25,914 bases of DNA from Treponema sp. (GTDB lineage Bacteria > Spirochaetota > Spirochaetia > Treponematales > Breznakiellaceae), in assembly GCA_031266095.1 (NCBI GenBank), contig JAISBR010000170.1:1-25914 (forward strand). Direction: 5' to 3'. Position 1 is the stretch's first letter. The number at the start of each line of letters is the position of its first letter. The translations under genes and the position numbers were made by a program. The notes beneath the pieces were generated by a model. It made no database searches. It was not told the DNA's origin and saw only the letters and a program-made list of their open reading frames with translations. This document shows positions 6,669 through 13,830 of the stretch, in pieces.

Positions 6669-7829
6669 CTATTCAAAAAATTGTTTGGCAATCGGATCGC
6701 CCGGCTCAAACTCAAGCACAGTTCTGAAAAAGGCCGCCGCCTCATCGGTATCACCATTTTTCATGGCGAGTACTCCCAAATTTGAAATGATCTTGATATT
6801 CTCCGGATCTTCCCGCAACGCGGTTTCTAGTTCACGCCGAGCGCCGGGGTAATCGCCGATTTCCATCAGGCAAATGGCCAGTTCGTTTCGAGTGTCGCTG
6901 TTATCACCGCCAAGCTCAATGGTCTTGCCGAAAGCCGCGGCCCCGTCTTCCCAGCGGCCAAGCCTGCGCAAAGCCCAACCCAGTATGAACCAGCCATTCC
7001 ACACCGAAGGGCGGCGTTCCAAAAAACCACGAATGCTTTGCAGACCTTTTGTTTCCTGTCCCTGCTGAATTAGCATATAGGCCTCACGGAGGTTTTCATC
7101 TTCAAGGCCGCTTTCCACGATATCCTTGATGACCGATGCGGCTTGTTCTTTTTTACCGGTTTCGTCCGTTATTTCAATATAGCGGGAAAAACAGTCCCTG
7201 GTCCGGCTAAAGTCCTTTTGTCTCAGGAAAAAGAAGCCTCCGTTAAAAAAGGCGTCGGGAAAAGGCGGTTCCAGGGCCAGCGCCTCTTCGTATACCTCGG
7301 CGGCGGCCTCGTATGCCGCAGCCGCTTCGGTTTTGCCCTGGCGTTCTAACTGAGCCGCCCGCTCTTCCAGCGTCAAAGCCCGGTTGAGGAGCAGCGACGG
7401 CGAATTAGGAAACAGCCCCCGCAGGACGTCCAGAATCTCCAGCGCCATATCAAAGTCGCCGTTACGTGCTTTCAGAACAGCAACCTCGGTAAATTCCCCC
7501 AGAATATGGGGCCGCAGGGCCAGTACAAACCGGCGATAATAGTCTATCCATGCCGGCTTTTCCTCGCTGAGCGTGATGACCCGCAGCATCCCCGAAAGAA
7601 TCATCTCCCAGGAGAGTTCTTCCAGGTTGAGCGTTTCATCTCCCTCAGGTATTTCAGCCGGGATAGGGATATCGGGATTTATCGAAAAATCTGCGTCGTC
7701 GTCATGGTATATATGTCCGCCGCCGTGTTCATCACCGTGTACATGTCCGCCGGCCATATCCTCAATCCGGCCTCTCAGGCTTTCTGGAACCGAAAGGAAG
7801 ATGATCCTGTGTTGATGATTACCGGTCAT
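6669..7829 (-). CDS. TPR protein with histidine-rich N-terminus
   Basis: A 386-residue soluble protein made mostly of tetratricopeptide repeats, protein-interaction helices. Clear repeat units include the block near 125-160, AYEAAAEVYEEALALEPPFPDAFFNGG (about 172-197), and the last three units from about 275 to 380 (GWFILGWALRRLGRWEDGAAAFGKTIEL and following). The N-terminus is unlike the rest: a stretch with H29, H31, H35, H39, H42 and D43-D45, rich in glycine, looks able to bind metal. No signal peptide or membrane segment. The ATG at 7829 lies 6 nt after the pilZ stop codon, with AGGG 4 nt before it, so the two genes are co-transcribed and perhaps translationally coupled. Its partner is unknown; an assembly role with the PilZ protein is inference. 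Confidence 0.85.
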   Translation of the reverse strand: MTGNHQHRIIFLSVPESLRGRIEDMAGGHVHGDEHGGGHIYHDDDADFSINPDIPIPAEIPEGDETLNLEELSWEMILSGMLRVITLSEEKPAWIDYYRRFVLALRPHILGEFTEVAVLKARNGDFDMALEILDVLRGLFPNSPSLLLNRALTLEERAAQLERQGKTEAAAAYEAAAEVYEEALALEPPFPDAFFNGGFFFLRQKDFSRTRDCFSRYIEITDETGKKEQAASVIKDIVESGLEDENLREAYMLIQQGQETKGLQSIRGFLERRPSVWNGWFILGWALRRLGRWEDGAAAFGKTIELGGDNSDTRNELAICLMEIGDYPGARRELETALREDPENIKIISNLGVLAMKNGDTDEAAAFFRTVLEFEPGDPIAKQFFE

Positions 7830-7835
7830 GGGGCC

Positions 7836-8687
7836 CTATGACGCCGGCTTTCCGGCTGTATCCACTGCCTCAGCGGCGGGACGATTGTCCAACCGTACCG
7901 TATCGAGAAAATCGTTCAGCCGTATCTTATAGCCCATAGGAATATCGGCATCATCAAATTCCAGGGCCAGGGCCAGCATTTCTTTTTTCCCTTCAACATT
8001 TTCGGCGCGGACGAATTTCCCCTTTACCAGGAAGCTGTCCCTGGGATCTTCAAAGTCAACCCGCAGCCCTACCTCTTTGTCCACCAGGAATTTCGCCACA
8101 CCCATCATAACCACCTTGGAACCGGAAAATGACAGGTCCCGCAAAATGCACCTTCTAGGCACACCTTGCACAAAGACCGTGCTTTCCTTGGTCAACAGCT
8201 TGAGTTTTCGCTGGGTTTCAGTAGTAATAGAGATTCGCTCATCCCGCCGTTTGGCTGAGTTGACATTAGCTGCCAGGACCCGCCCCATGATTTCGATAAG
8301 ATCATCCGGTGGCCGCTGGGTAAATTGCAGGTTTAGGAGGGACACGTCACCCGCGCCCTTATAAGGCGCCGTTTTCAATACCCGTGCGGATACAAAAAAG
8401 GTCAGAGGATCCCTCTTTTCAAGGATTTTAAAGCAGAACCGGAGGCTCACCGAGTTATTTGCCTGGCGTAATTTCCCTAAAAGCCCTGATTTCACATTGG
8501 CGATGATTTTCGCTCCCTGAAAGGATGTGGAAAAAAGCACGCAGGGCCAAAAATCGCTCAGGCACTTCACATGTACCTGCTGAGTCAAGAGTCCGGTGAC
8601 CTGAATTATCTCTTTGGTAAAAGTTACATCAATATTTTTAAAACGTTCATAATAGGAAACGATTTTTTGACTTGTTATTACACTCAT
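7836..8687 (-). CDS. PilZ-domain (cyclic di-GMP receptor) protein
   Basis: A 283-residue cytoplasmic protein with a PilZ domain in its second half. The c-di-GMP-binding RxxxR motif is R147-x-x-x-R151 (RRDER) and the partner D/NxSxxG motif is DLSFSG at 184-189, with conserved spacing. The first ~140 residues form another beta-rich domain, probably a PilZ-like N-terminal (YcgR-type) domain. Spirochaete PilZ proteins influence motility and chemotaxis, but no flagellar gene is in the window. The ATG at 8687 has no ribosome site; a strong promoter ends 7 nt before it (see promoter entry). The TPR gene follows 6 nt after its stop. Confidence 0.88.
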   Translation of the reverse strand: MSVITSQKIVSYYERFKNIDVTFTKEIIQVTGLLTQQVHVKCLSDFWPCVLFSTSFQGAKIIANVKSGLLGKLRQANNSVSLRFCFKILEKRDPLTFFVSARVLKTAPYKGAGDVSLLNLQFTQRPPDDLIEIMGRVLAANVNSAKRRDERISITTETQRKLKLLTKESTVFVQGVPRRCILRDLSFSGSKVVMMGVAKFLVDKEVGLRVDFEDPRDSFLVKGKFVRAENVEGKKEMLALALEFDDADIPMGYKIRLNDFLDTVRLDNRPAAEAVDTAGKPAS

Positions 8688-8694
8688 TACTTAT

Positions 8695-8723
8695 ATAATA
8701 GGAAAACAGAGAGGATGCGTCAA
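8695..8723 (-). promoter_or_regulatory. Promoter directly before the PilZ gene (leaderless)
   Basis: Reverse-strand TTGACG (8723-8718), exactly 17 bp, TATTAT (8700-8695); both boxes match 5 of 6 bases. Only 7 nt (ATAAGTA) separate the -10 box from the ATG at 8687, so the mRNA should start at or within three bases of the start codon. No purine-rich ribosome site is present. Confidence 0.7.
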
Positions 8724-8799
8724 TAAATACCCTTCACTGGATAGGATTTTCTACGCGAAACCTGGTCTGGAAACGCTACTAATTCCAGAAAACGCCATC

Positions 8800-8828
8800 T
8801 GGACGCCGGGTTAAATGTGCATTATAAT
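8800..8828 (+). promoter_or_regulatory. Promoter of the META lipoprotein gene
   Basis: TGGACG (8800-8805), 17 bp, then a perfect TATAAT (8823-8828). The start near 8835 gives a leader of about 65 nt that opens with the hairpin at 8838-8871 and ends with a GGAGG ribosome site. Confidence 0.55.
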
Positions 8829-8837
8829 CAGTCACTC

Positions 8838-8871
8838 AGGTTGCTGCAAAATTGAAGTTTTGAAACAACCT
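8838..8871. repeat. Hairpin repeat in the leader of the META lipoprotein gene
   Basis: AGGTTG...CAAAA pairs imperfectly with TTTTG.AACAACCT around TTGAAG, a member of the hairpin family described at 3311-3347. Its position just after the predicted transcription start places it at the 5' end of the mRNA, where it could affect stability or transcription. Confidence 0.55.
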
Positions 8872-8900
8872 TATATATAAATATAAAAACTGGAGGACTT

Positions 8901-9389
8901 ATGAAGCATATACCACTGTTTATTTTGTCTTTGATAATGATGACGGCCTGTGCGACCGGTACAGCCGTGAGTAACATAGAACTCGCTCCCATGGATAAGA
9001 GTGTGATTATCGGGGTTGTTTGGTATCTTTGGGAAATCAGAAGCGGGGATACGGTTATTGGGCTGAACCGCCAGGAGCTGAAGGCGGGGGGAGAGGCAAA
9101 TATGTATAGCCTGCGCTTTGACAGGGACGGTTATGTTTCCGGCAAGGCCGCGCCAAACAACTACCGTGGTTCTTGTGTCTGGGGAGACGATTCCACTTTG
9201 AGTTTTGGCGTGCTGGCCTCTACTAAAATGGCGGCTCTCAAGGAACCTGAACCTCTCAAGGAACAAGAGTACTTTGACTACCTCTCTCGGGTTGACCGCT
9301 GGGTTTTGACCGCCGCGACCAAGCTGGAACTCCATACCACCGATAAAGACGGCGTCCGATCGGTAATGATTTTCGAGAAAAGCTCCTGA
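8901..9389 (+). CDS. META-domain (HslJ-like) lipoprotein
   Basis: A 162-residue exported protein. Signal peptide residues 1-16 lead to C17 after M-T-A, an acceptable spirochaetal lipobox. The mature part matches the META/HslJ fold: VVWYLWEIR near the start, LRFDRDGYVSGKAAPNNYRGSC with the typical N-Y-R-G turn, STLSFGVLASTKMA holding the T-K-M signature, then EYFDYLSRVDRW and a terminal beta strand. HslJ in E. coli is linked to heat and novobiocin resistance; here the exact role is unknown. GGAGG precedes the ATG by about 5-6 nt. It has its own promoter (8800-8828) and stands alone between divergent pilZ and convergent ilvN. Confidence 0.82.
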   Translation: MKHIPLFILSLIMMTACATGTAVSNIELAPMDKSVIIGVVWYLWEIRSGDTVIGLNRQELKAGGEANMYSLRFDRDGYVSGKAAPNNYRGSCVWGDDSTLSFGVLASTKMAALKEPEPLKEQEYFDYLSRVDRWVLTAATKLELHTTDKDGVRSVMIFEKSS

Positions 9390-9459
9390 TAGTGTAGCCC
9401 GCAAACTCCGGGGAGGAACTTCGGCACCGGAAACAGCCTGCTATCTGTTCTTTCCCGTG

Positions 9460-10065
9460 CTATAGGGGAACGCCGGGAATACCGGAAGGTATAGAAAGTA
9501 CCCGTTCGCCGCGTTCCAGGGCCACGAGGCCGGTACGCGCCAGTTCAAGAATACCGTAAGGCTGCAAAAGGAGCAGGAGACCGTTGAGCTTTTCCATATT
9601 GCCTGTAGCCTCAACGGTAATCGTAGCGGTAGAAACATCAATAACCCTGGCGCGGAAAATACCGGCGATTTCCAGGACGGCGGGACGGACATTCTCATCC
9701 GCGCCAATCTTAACCAGCATAATTTCCCGGCGCAGGCACAGGGAAGGATCCAACTCACGTACCGCGATCACATCAACCAATTTGCTGAGTTGTTTGATGA
9801 TCTGTTCCAGTACCCTTTCTTCTCCGCTTACCGCGATAGTCATTCGGGAGATCAATGGATCTTCGGTCTCACCTACCGTCAAACTGTCAATGTTGAAGCC
9901 CCGGCGGCTGAAAAGCCCGGACACTCGACTCAGAGTTCCCGCCCGGTTTTCCACCAGTGCCGACACCACATGTGTCTCCCGGGGCCGTGAGCGTTTGGAA
10001 CTATATTTTCCCGCAGAAGACGGCTGTACATCGCCGTTTTCCGCAGTCTGCGACTGTTTTTCCAT
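9460..10065 (-). CDS. ilvN: Acetolactate synthase regulatory (small) subunit
   Basis: A 201-residue cytoplasmic regulatory subunit that binds branched-chain amino acids (usually valine) and controls acetolactate synthase, the first common step to valine, leucine and isoleucine. An ACT domain spans residues 33-108, with the family pattern NRAGTLSRVSGLFSRRGFNI (40-59), followed by the C-terminal IlvN/IlvH domain with IVDVSTATITVEATG-like strand order. The first 30 residues are an extra polar tail not usual in IlvH. The start is ATG 10065; a TTG ten codons upstream lies between the -35 and -10 boxes and is rejected. No catalytic subunit gene (ilvB) is beside it, which is unusual since the two are often adjacent. 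Confidence 0.9.
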   Translation of the reverse strand: MEKQSQTAENGDVQPSSAGKYSSKRSRPRETHVVSALVENRAGTLSRVSGLFSRRGFNIDSLTVGETEDPLISRMTIAVSGEERVLEQIIKQLSKLVDVIAVRELDPSLCLRREIMLVKIGADENVRPAVLEIAGIFRARVIDVSTATITVEATGNMEKLNGLLLLLQPYGILELARTGLVALERGERVLSIPSGIPGVPL

Positions 10066-10074
10066 ACCACGATT

Positions 10075-10103
10075 ACTATAACGCGCGGGCAGCAAATTCT
10101 CAA
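10075..10103 (-). promoter_or_regulatory. Promoter directly before ilvN (near-leaderless)
   Basis: Reverse-strand TTGAGA (10103-10098), exactly 17 bp, TATAGT (10080-10075), each 5 of 6 matches. Nine nt (AATCGTGGT) separate the -10 box from ATG 10065, so the leader would be about 2-3 nt. No ribosome site is present. Confidence 0.65.
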
Positions 10104-10168
10104 GCGGATTTTCTACCGCCCCCGGATAGGGTCTCTATCATTAAGGAAGCCCGGACGGGCACATAGTC

Positions 10169-10206
10169 GAGGCTGTTTCAAAGCTACCGGGTTTTGGAAT
10201 AGCCTC
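10169..10206 (-). terminator. Hairpin after the bat operon (repeat family member)
   Basis: GAGGCTGTTTCAAA (10169-10182) pairs, with few mismatches, with TTTTGGAATAGCCTC (10192-10206) just 3 nt beyond the batB-batC stop codon. No T-run follows, but the position suggests it marks the 3' end of the moxR-bat transcript and separates it from the ilvN promoter. Confidence 0.55.
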
Positions 10207-10208
10207 AG

Positions 10209-11741
10209 TCAATAATCCGGTCCCTCGGTTTCTTCTTCCGCAGCCCATTCCCGGCTCTTCCACTGGCCGTACTCTTTCTGCCGCAGGTATTCAAAGAGCG
10301 CGGCATAACTTTCACGCTGCTCTCCCCGCTCAGAGCGGCCCCCTCTGGAACTTTCATTGGCAAGAGAAAGGAGACTCAATTCCAAATTCCGCTTCGCTTC
10401 GATCCTGGCCGGCTCAAGCCGCAGCGCCTCCCGAAAAGACGCGGCCGCACCGGCGAAATCCCCTGTTCCAAAGAGCGCCTCCCCGGTATTGTAACTGAGT
10501 CGGTACCTCAGTTCCCGATGCTCCCCGGGGGGGAGGGCGTCAAGTATCTTCCGGGAATCCGCGAAACGTTCCAGCGCGGCCGTACCCTCGTCAAGGCTGT
10601 AGTACACCAAGCCAAGACCGTACTCGGCATAAGGCGCGGCCTCCTCGTATGCAAGGGCCTTCGAATAAGAAGAAACCGCCTCGGTATAGCTGCCCCTGAC
10701 GTTGAAAAAGTTGGCCTCCATGACAAGGAGCTTGCCGGGGAGGCGGGAACAGGAAGAGAAGCAGAGCAGCGCCGGAAGGAGGAGGATGAGACCAGCCTGT
10801 TTGATCCGCAGCAGGCACAGTTTTGACATGCCGTAGGCCAGTATGGCGGCCGCGATGAACAGGTACCAGCGGGCTTTTCGTTCCCCCCGGTTTCCCCTGA
10901 TCTCCGCTCCGGGCGCCAGAGAACGCAGGTGCGCGGCGAGGACCGCCGCAGCGTCCTGAGCGCCGCCGTCCACGTAGATACCGCCGGTCCGTTCCGCCGC
11001 CATGCGCATCAGGGCGGCGTCTCTGCGGCTGATCGCGTCTTCCTGACCGGGAACAGGCCGGCCCTCATCGCTGCCCAGGGCAAGGCTCGTAACGATGATC
11101 TCATCCCTGCCGCAGCGGTCCAGCGCCGCCTTAACGGAACCCGACAGGGATTCGCCGTCGGAGACCAGCAGTATTACCCGCCGTGAGGGAAAAGAGTTCT
11201 GGAAAGCGCCCACCGCCGCGTTGATAAGGGATTCCAGGTTGGTACCCCTGCCGGTAAGGGAGGAGCCGTTAAGGGCTTCCAGAAAACTTAAGACCGTACC
11301 GTTATCCCATGTGAGGGGAACCGCGGTCAGGCCCCGGCTGCGGCCGACAACCGCCGCAAATCGCGCCCCCGGAACGGCCGCCACTATCTCCCGGACGATG
11401 GCAAGGCCCCGCTCAAGCCGGGACAGCTGCTCCCGGCCTTCCTCAAAGGGCAGCGCGTCCTCGATATCCATGCTGCGGGACAGATCCACGGCAATAACCG
11501 CGTCCAGGCCCCGGCGATACGCACCCCCGGCCTGTTCCGAGCCCCAGCGGGGGCTTGCCAGGGCGATAATAACACAGGCAAGGAATACCCTGAAAAAGAT
11601 ATTCGAGGCCGAAAGCCGCCGCCGGAGGTTCCGGGGCAGGTAGTTCCGCTCCCGCTTTTTCCGGGGAGCACATATATCAATCAAAATAAGGGGAATGAAT
11701 ACCGCGAAACCGCTTAATACCCAGGGATAATCAAAACTCAT
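10209..11741 (-). CDS. batB: BatB-BatC fusion: VWA-domain membrane protein with TPR tail
   Basis: A 510-residue inner-membrane protein. Two N-terminal membrane helices (about 7-24 and 48-64) precede a von Willebrand A domain with the metal-site DLSRS at 86-90, T167 in GRGTN, and SDGES at 194-198. A third helix lies at about 291-309. Residues 316-331 form a new hydrophobic stretch ending LLCFSSC, a good lipobox with C331, followed by tetratricopeptide repeats (about 340-460) and a charged tail. In many bacteria BatB and BatC (TPR) are separate genes, so this is a fusion that keeps the former BatC lipoprotein signal inside. Bat proteins affect stress or oxygen tolerance and are thought to work with the MoxR ATPase. 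Start overlaps batA stop as ATGA. Confidence 0.88.
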   Translation of the reverse strand: MSFDYPWVLSGFAVFIPLILIDICAPRKKRERNYLPRNLRRRLSASNIFFRVFLACVIIALASPRWGSEQAGGAYRRGLDAVIAVDLSRSMDIEDALPFEEGREQLSRLERGLAIVREIVAAVPGARFAAVVGRSRGLTAVPLTWDNGTVLSFLEALNGSSLTGRGTNLESLINAAVGAFQNSFPSRRVILLVSDGESLSGSVKAALDRCGRDEIIVTSLALGSDEGRPVPGQEDAISRRDAALMRMAAERTGGIYVDGGAQDAAAVLAAHLRSLAPGAEIRGNRGERKARWYLFIAAAILAYGMSKLCLLRIKQAGLILLLPALLCFSSCSRLPGKLLVMEANFFNVRGSYTEAVSSYSKALAYEEAAPYAEYGLGLVYYSLDEGTAALERFADSRKILDALPPGEHRELRYRLSYNTGEALFGTGDFAGAAASFREALRLEPARIEAKRNLELSLLSLANESSRGGRSERGEQRESYAALFEYLRQKEYGQWKSREWAAEEETEGPDY

Positions 11742-12751
11742 ACCAGCGCTCCCAGGAAAAAGCGTCTGATGAATCTGACCCCGGCAAGCAGGCCCAGGGC
11801 GGCAAGGATAAACGGCAGGCGGCAGGAACGTCTGCGCTCCACAGTGCCGGATCTCCCCACGACCATTTCCTTATCATCAAGCCGGGTAAAGGCCGCGGCC
11901 AGAGCGTCCGCCGAGGGGGCAAAAAGCCAGGTCCCCTCCCCCGCAAGGCTTATCATGCGCAGGGCCTCGGTATCGAAGCGGGAATCAAACAGGCCGGTAC
12001 GGCGCATCCGGGTGTAGGGGTCAACATAGTCAATGGGGACCTCCCCTCCGGAACCAATACCGATAACCCAGAGGTATACGCCCAGTTCGCGTAATATCTC
12101 CGCGGCGGTTTCGGGCTGGATGGCGCCGGCGTTATTTTCTCCGTCGGTGATGAGTACCGCCGCCCTGTGCGGAGCGGTTGACTGTTCCAGGTGGAACGCG
12201 GCCACAGCCAGCCCCATGCCCAGGGCGGTCCCGTCGCCTAGTTCGGCGATCCGCAGTCGTTCCAGCCGGGAGAAGAGCGCCTCCCGGTCTGTAGTGGGGG
12301 GAACCAGGAGGGCCGCGTCGTTTCCCACAGCCACAAGGCCAATCCCGTCGGAAGGACGTTTCCCCGCGAAATCAATCAAGAGCGAACGGGCGGCGTCAAA
12401 GCGGTTCAGCCCGTTCATGTCAAGGGCGGCCATGCTGGGACTGATATCGAGCACAAAAAGAATATCCGCGCCCCGGTTAAGCCATACGGTCTCAGTGGTT
12501 TTTATCACCGGCCCGGCAGCGCTGAAAAAGAGCAGTGCGGCCCCGCCATATTCCAGAACCCGCAGCGCCCTCACGAGCCCGTCTATATTAAAGGGGGCCT
12601 TAAAAGGCGTCCCGCCGGGCGGCCCCAGCGGAATTGATACCACAAAGGGATTGTGAAGCCTCCGGGCGATAAAAACCGCCAGGGGTATGACGACAAAAGC
12701 CGCCGCCACAACCAGGGGCCGATCAAAGCCGAAGCTCACGTGAGCGCTCAC
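11738..12751 (-). CDS. batA: BatA: VWA-domain membrane protein
   Basis: A 337-residue inner-membrane protein of the Bat/aerotolerance family. An N-terminal helix (about 12-30) and another near 65-83 flank a loop, then the von Willebrand A domain with all three metal-site motifs: DISPS (102-106), T175 in GDGTALG and TDGEN (202-206). A final membrane helix lies near 313-331. The start is a GTG at 12751 overlapping the batD-like stop codon by 4 nt (GTGA), and its own stop overlaps batB by ATGA, so the three genes are translationally coupled. Metal-dependent protein binding under control of the MoxR ATPase is the expected role. Confidence 0.9.
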   Translation of the reverse strand: MSAHVSFGFDRPLVVAAAFVVIPLAVFIARRLHNPFVVSIPLGPPGGTPFKAPFNIDGLVRALRVLEYGGAALLFFSAAGPVIKTTETVWLNRGADILFVLDISPSMAALDMNGLNRFDAARSLLIDFAGKRPSDGIGLVAVGNDAALLVPPTTDREALFSRLERLRIAELGDGTALGMGLAVAAFHLEQSTAPHRAAVLITDGENNAGAIQPETAAEILRELGVYLWVIGIGSGGEVPIDYVDPYTRMRRTGLFDSRFDTEALRMISLAGEGTWLFAPSADALAAAFTRLDDKEMVVGRSGTVERRRSCRLPFILAALGLLAGVRFIRRFFLGALV

Positions 12752-13830
12752 GCCGCCGCCGCCCCGCGCCGCACTTTTTCCCGCCCGGCCCGGTCCAGGG
12801 TTTTAAGGAACCGCCGCAGATCGCCCAAAACCGCCTGCACATCAGCGGCGTCAATTGCGGAACCACTGAAACGCAACTCATCGCAGCGGCGGAAAAAGGA
12901 TCCGAGAAAAGCGCCGCCGGTTACTATCGACCGCTGATTATACGGCTCCCGGGACGGAATCCCCGCGGTATCACCTGAACCGCCCGACTGCGGTTCCTCG
13001 TAATCCGGGGAGCCCCGGTCTTCATCAAGGGACACCAGGGGCGGAAGCCGCTCAAGTTCAACGGCGGTCATGGCCCGGCAGTTTTGTCCGGTGAAGAAAG
13101 AGAGAAAGCTCCGAAATTCCCCCGACAGGCTGTTGAGTATATTCCGGTACTGTTCCCCCCTCGACAATGACCTCCGCAGGTGCTTTTCTATAGCCCACAT
13201 GGAAATGATAAGACGCCTGCGTTTCCATTGCAGCGTCAGAGCGCCGAGGCTGCGCCGGCCCCAAAAAACAGCCCACAGGCCCAACAGCAGGAAGAGGATA
13301 ACAGCGGCCATGGTTCCGTACACCAACAGTCCGGTACCGGGAATCGCCAGGGGCGGGGCCGGGCCGGAAAGAACCACTCCCGTTTCACCGGGGCCAAGGA
13401 TCGAACTGATTTCGACGTGAAAGCCGGTAAAGCGTTCGCCGCCGATTTCAATGGGGGGCAGTTCCAAAACACCCGGCGTAAACGCTGAAAACTCAACCAG
13501 CAGCCGGCTGCCGGAAGGCCGGCGTTCCAGCGAAACCCGGTACAGTTCTATATCAGGGGACAGAGGAAACATCCGCGGATCAAGGGAAATATCGGTCTCC
13601 CCGGCCGCGTTGCGCCCGGCGAGGGGAAGTGTCAGTGTTGCCCGATCGCCCACGTACACGGTCCGGGGAATGATGTAGAGGTTCCGCCACGAGTCCTGTG
13701 CACCTATATACGCCGGGACCGCGAGGAAGGAGCAGAGAACGAGTATCCGTCTCACCGGAGCTGTGCAGGATAAAAAACCGTCCAATGGGCGATTTTTGGC
13801 GGTTTTATGCGCGAAGTAGAACAAACTCAT
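12748..13830 (-). CDS. BatD-like exported membrane protein; start altered by a repeat
   Basis: From ATG 13830 the protein is 360 residues. After a 25-residue repeat-derived stretch it has a signal peptide (VRRILVLCSFLAVPAYIGAQ, about 26-45), a beta-rich extracytoplasmic region, one membrane helix (about 165-190) and a charged cytoplasmic tail of about 170 residues. This layout and its place between DUF58 and batA fit BatD or the corresponding spirochaete protein (Borrelia BB0174 position); sequence similarity is low, so the family name is tentative. The ATG overlaps the DUF58 stop (ATGA) but is partly made by repeat copy 3. A GTG at 13755 would give a cleaner signal peptide and may be the original start, although no clear ribosome site precedes it. 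A longer frame to 13968 runs inside DUF58 and is rejected. Confidence 0.75.
   Translation of the reverse strand: MSLFYFAHKTAKNRPLDGFLSCTAPVRRILVLCSFLAVPAYIGAQDSWRNLYIIPRTVYVGDRATLTLPLAGRNAAGETDISLDPRMFPLSPDIELYRVSLERRPSGSRLLVEFSAFTPGVLELPPIEIGGERFTGFHVEISSILGPGETGVVLSGPAPPLAIPGTGLLVYGTMAAVILFLLLGLWAVFWGRRSLGALTLQWKRRRLIISMWAIEKHLRRSLSRGEQYRNILNSLSGEFRSFLSFFTGQNCRAMTAVELERLPPLVSLDEDRGSPDYEEPQSGGSGDTAGIPSREPYNQRSIVTGGAFLGSFFRRCDELRFSGSAIDAADVQAVLGDLRRFLKTLDRAGREKVRRGAAAA
13765..13828. repeat. Miniature palindromic repeat, copy 3, at the DUF58/batD junction
   Basis: A diverged copy of the 72-bp element: GCAGGATAAAAAACCG, a palindrome with compensating changes (CCGTCC / GGGCGATTTTT partly mismatched), then GCGCGAAGTAGAACAAACTC. 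Its boundary supplies two of the three bases of the DUF58 stop codon (TGA) and the G of the downstream ATG. It is translated in frame as the N-terminus of the batD-like protein if the ATG is used. Confidence 0.75.

Noticed and set aside
12033..12656. 207-codon forward frame opposite batA
   Set aside because: Composition (S, R, P, A) and position are those of an antisense shadow; batA has complete metal-site motifs.
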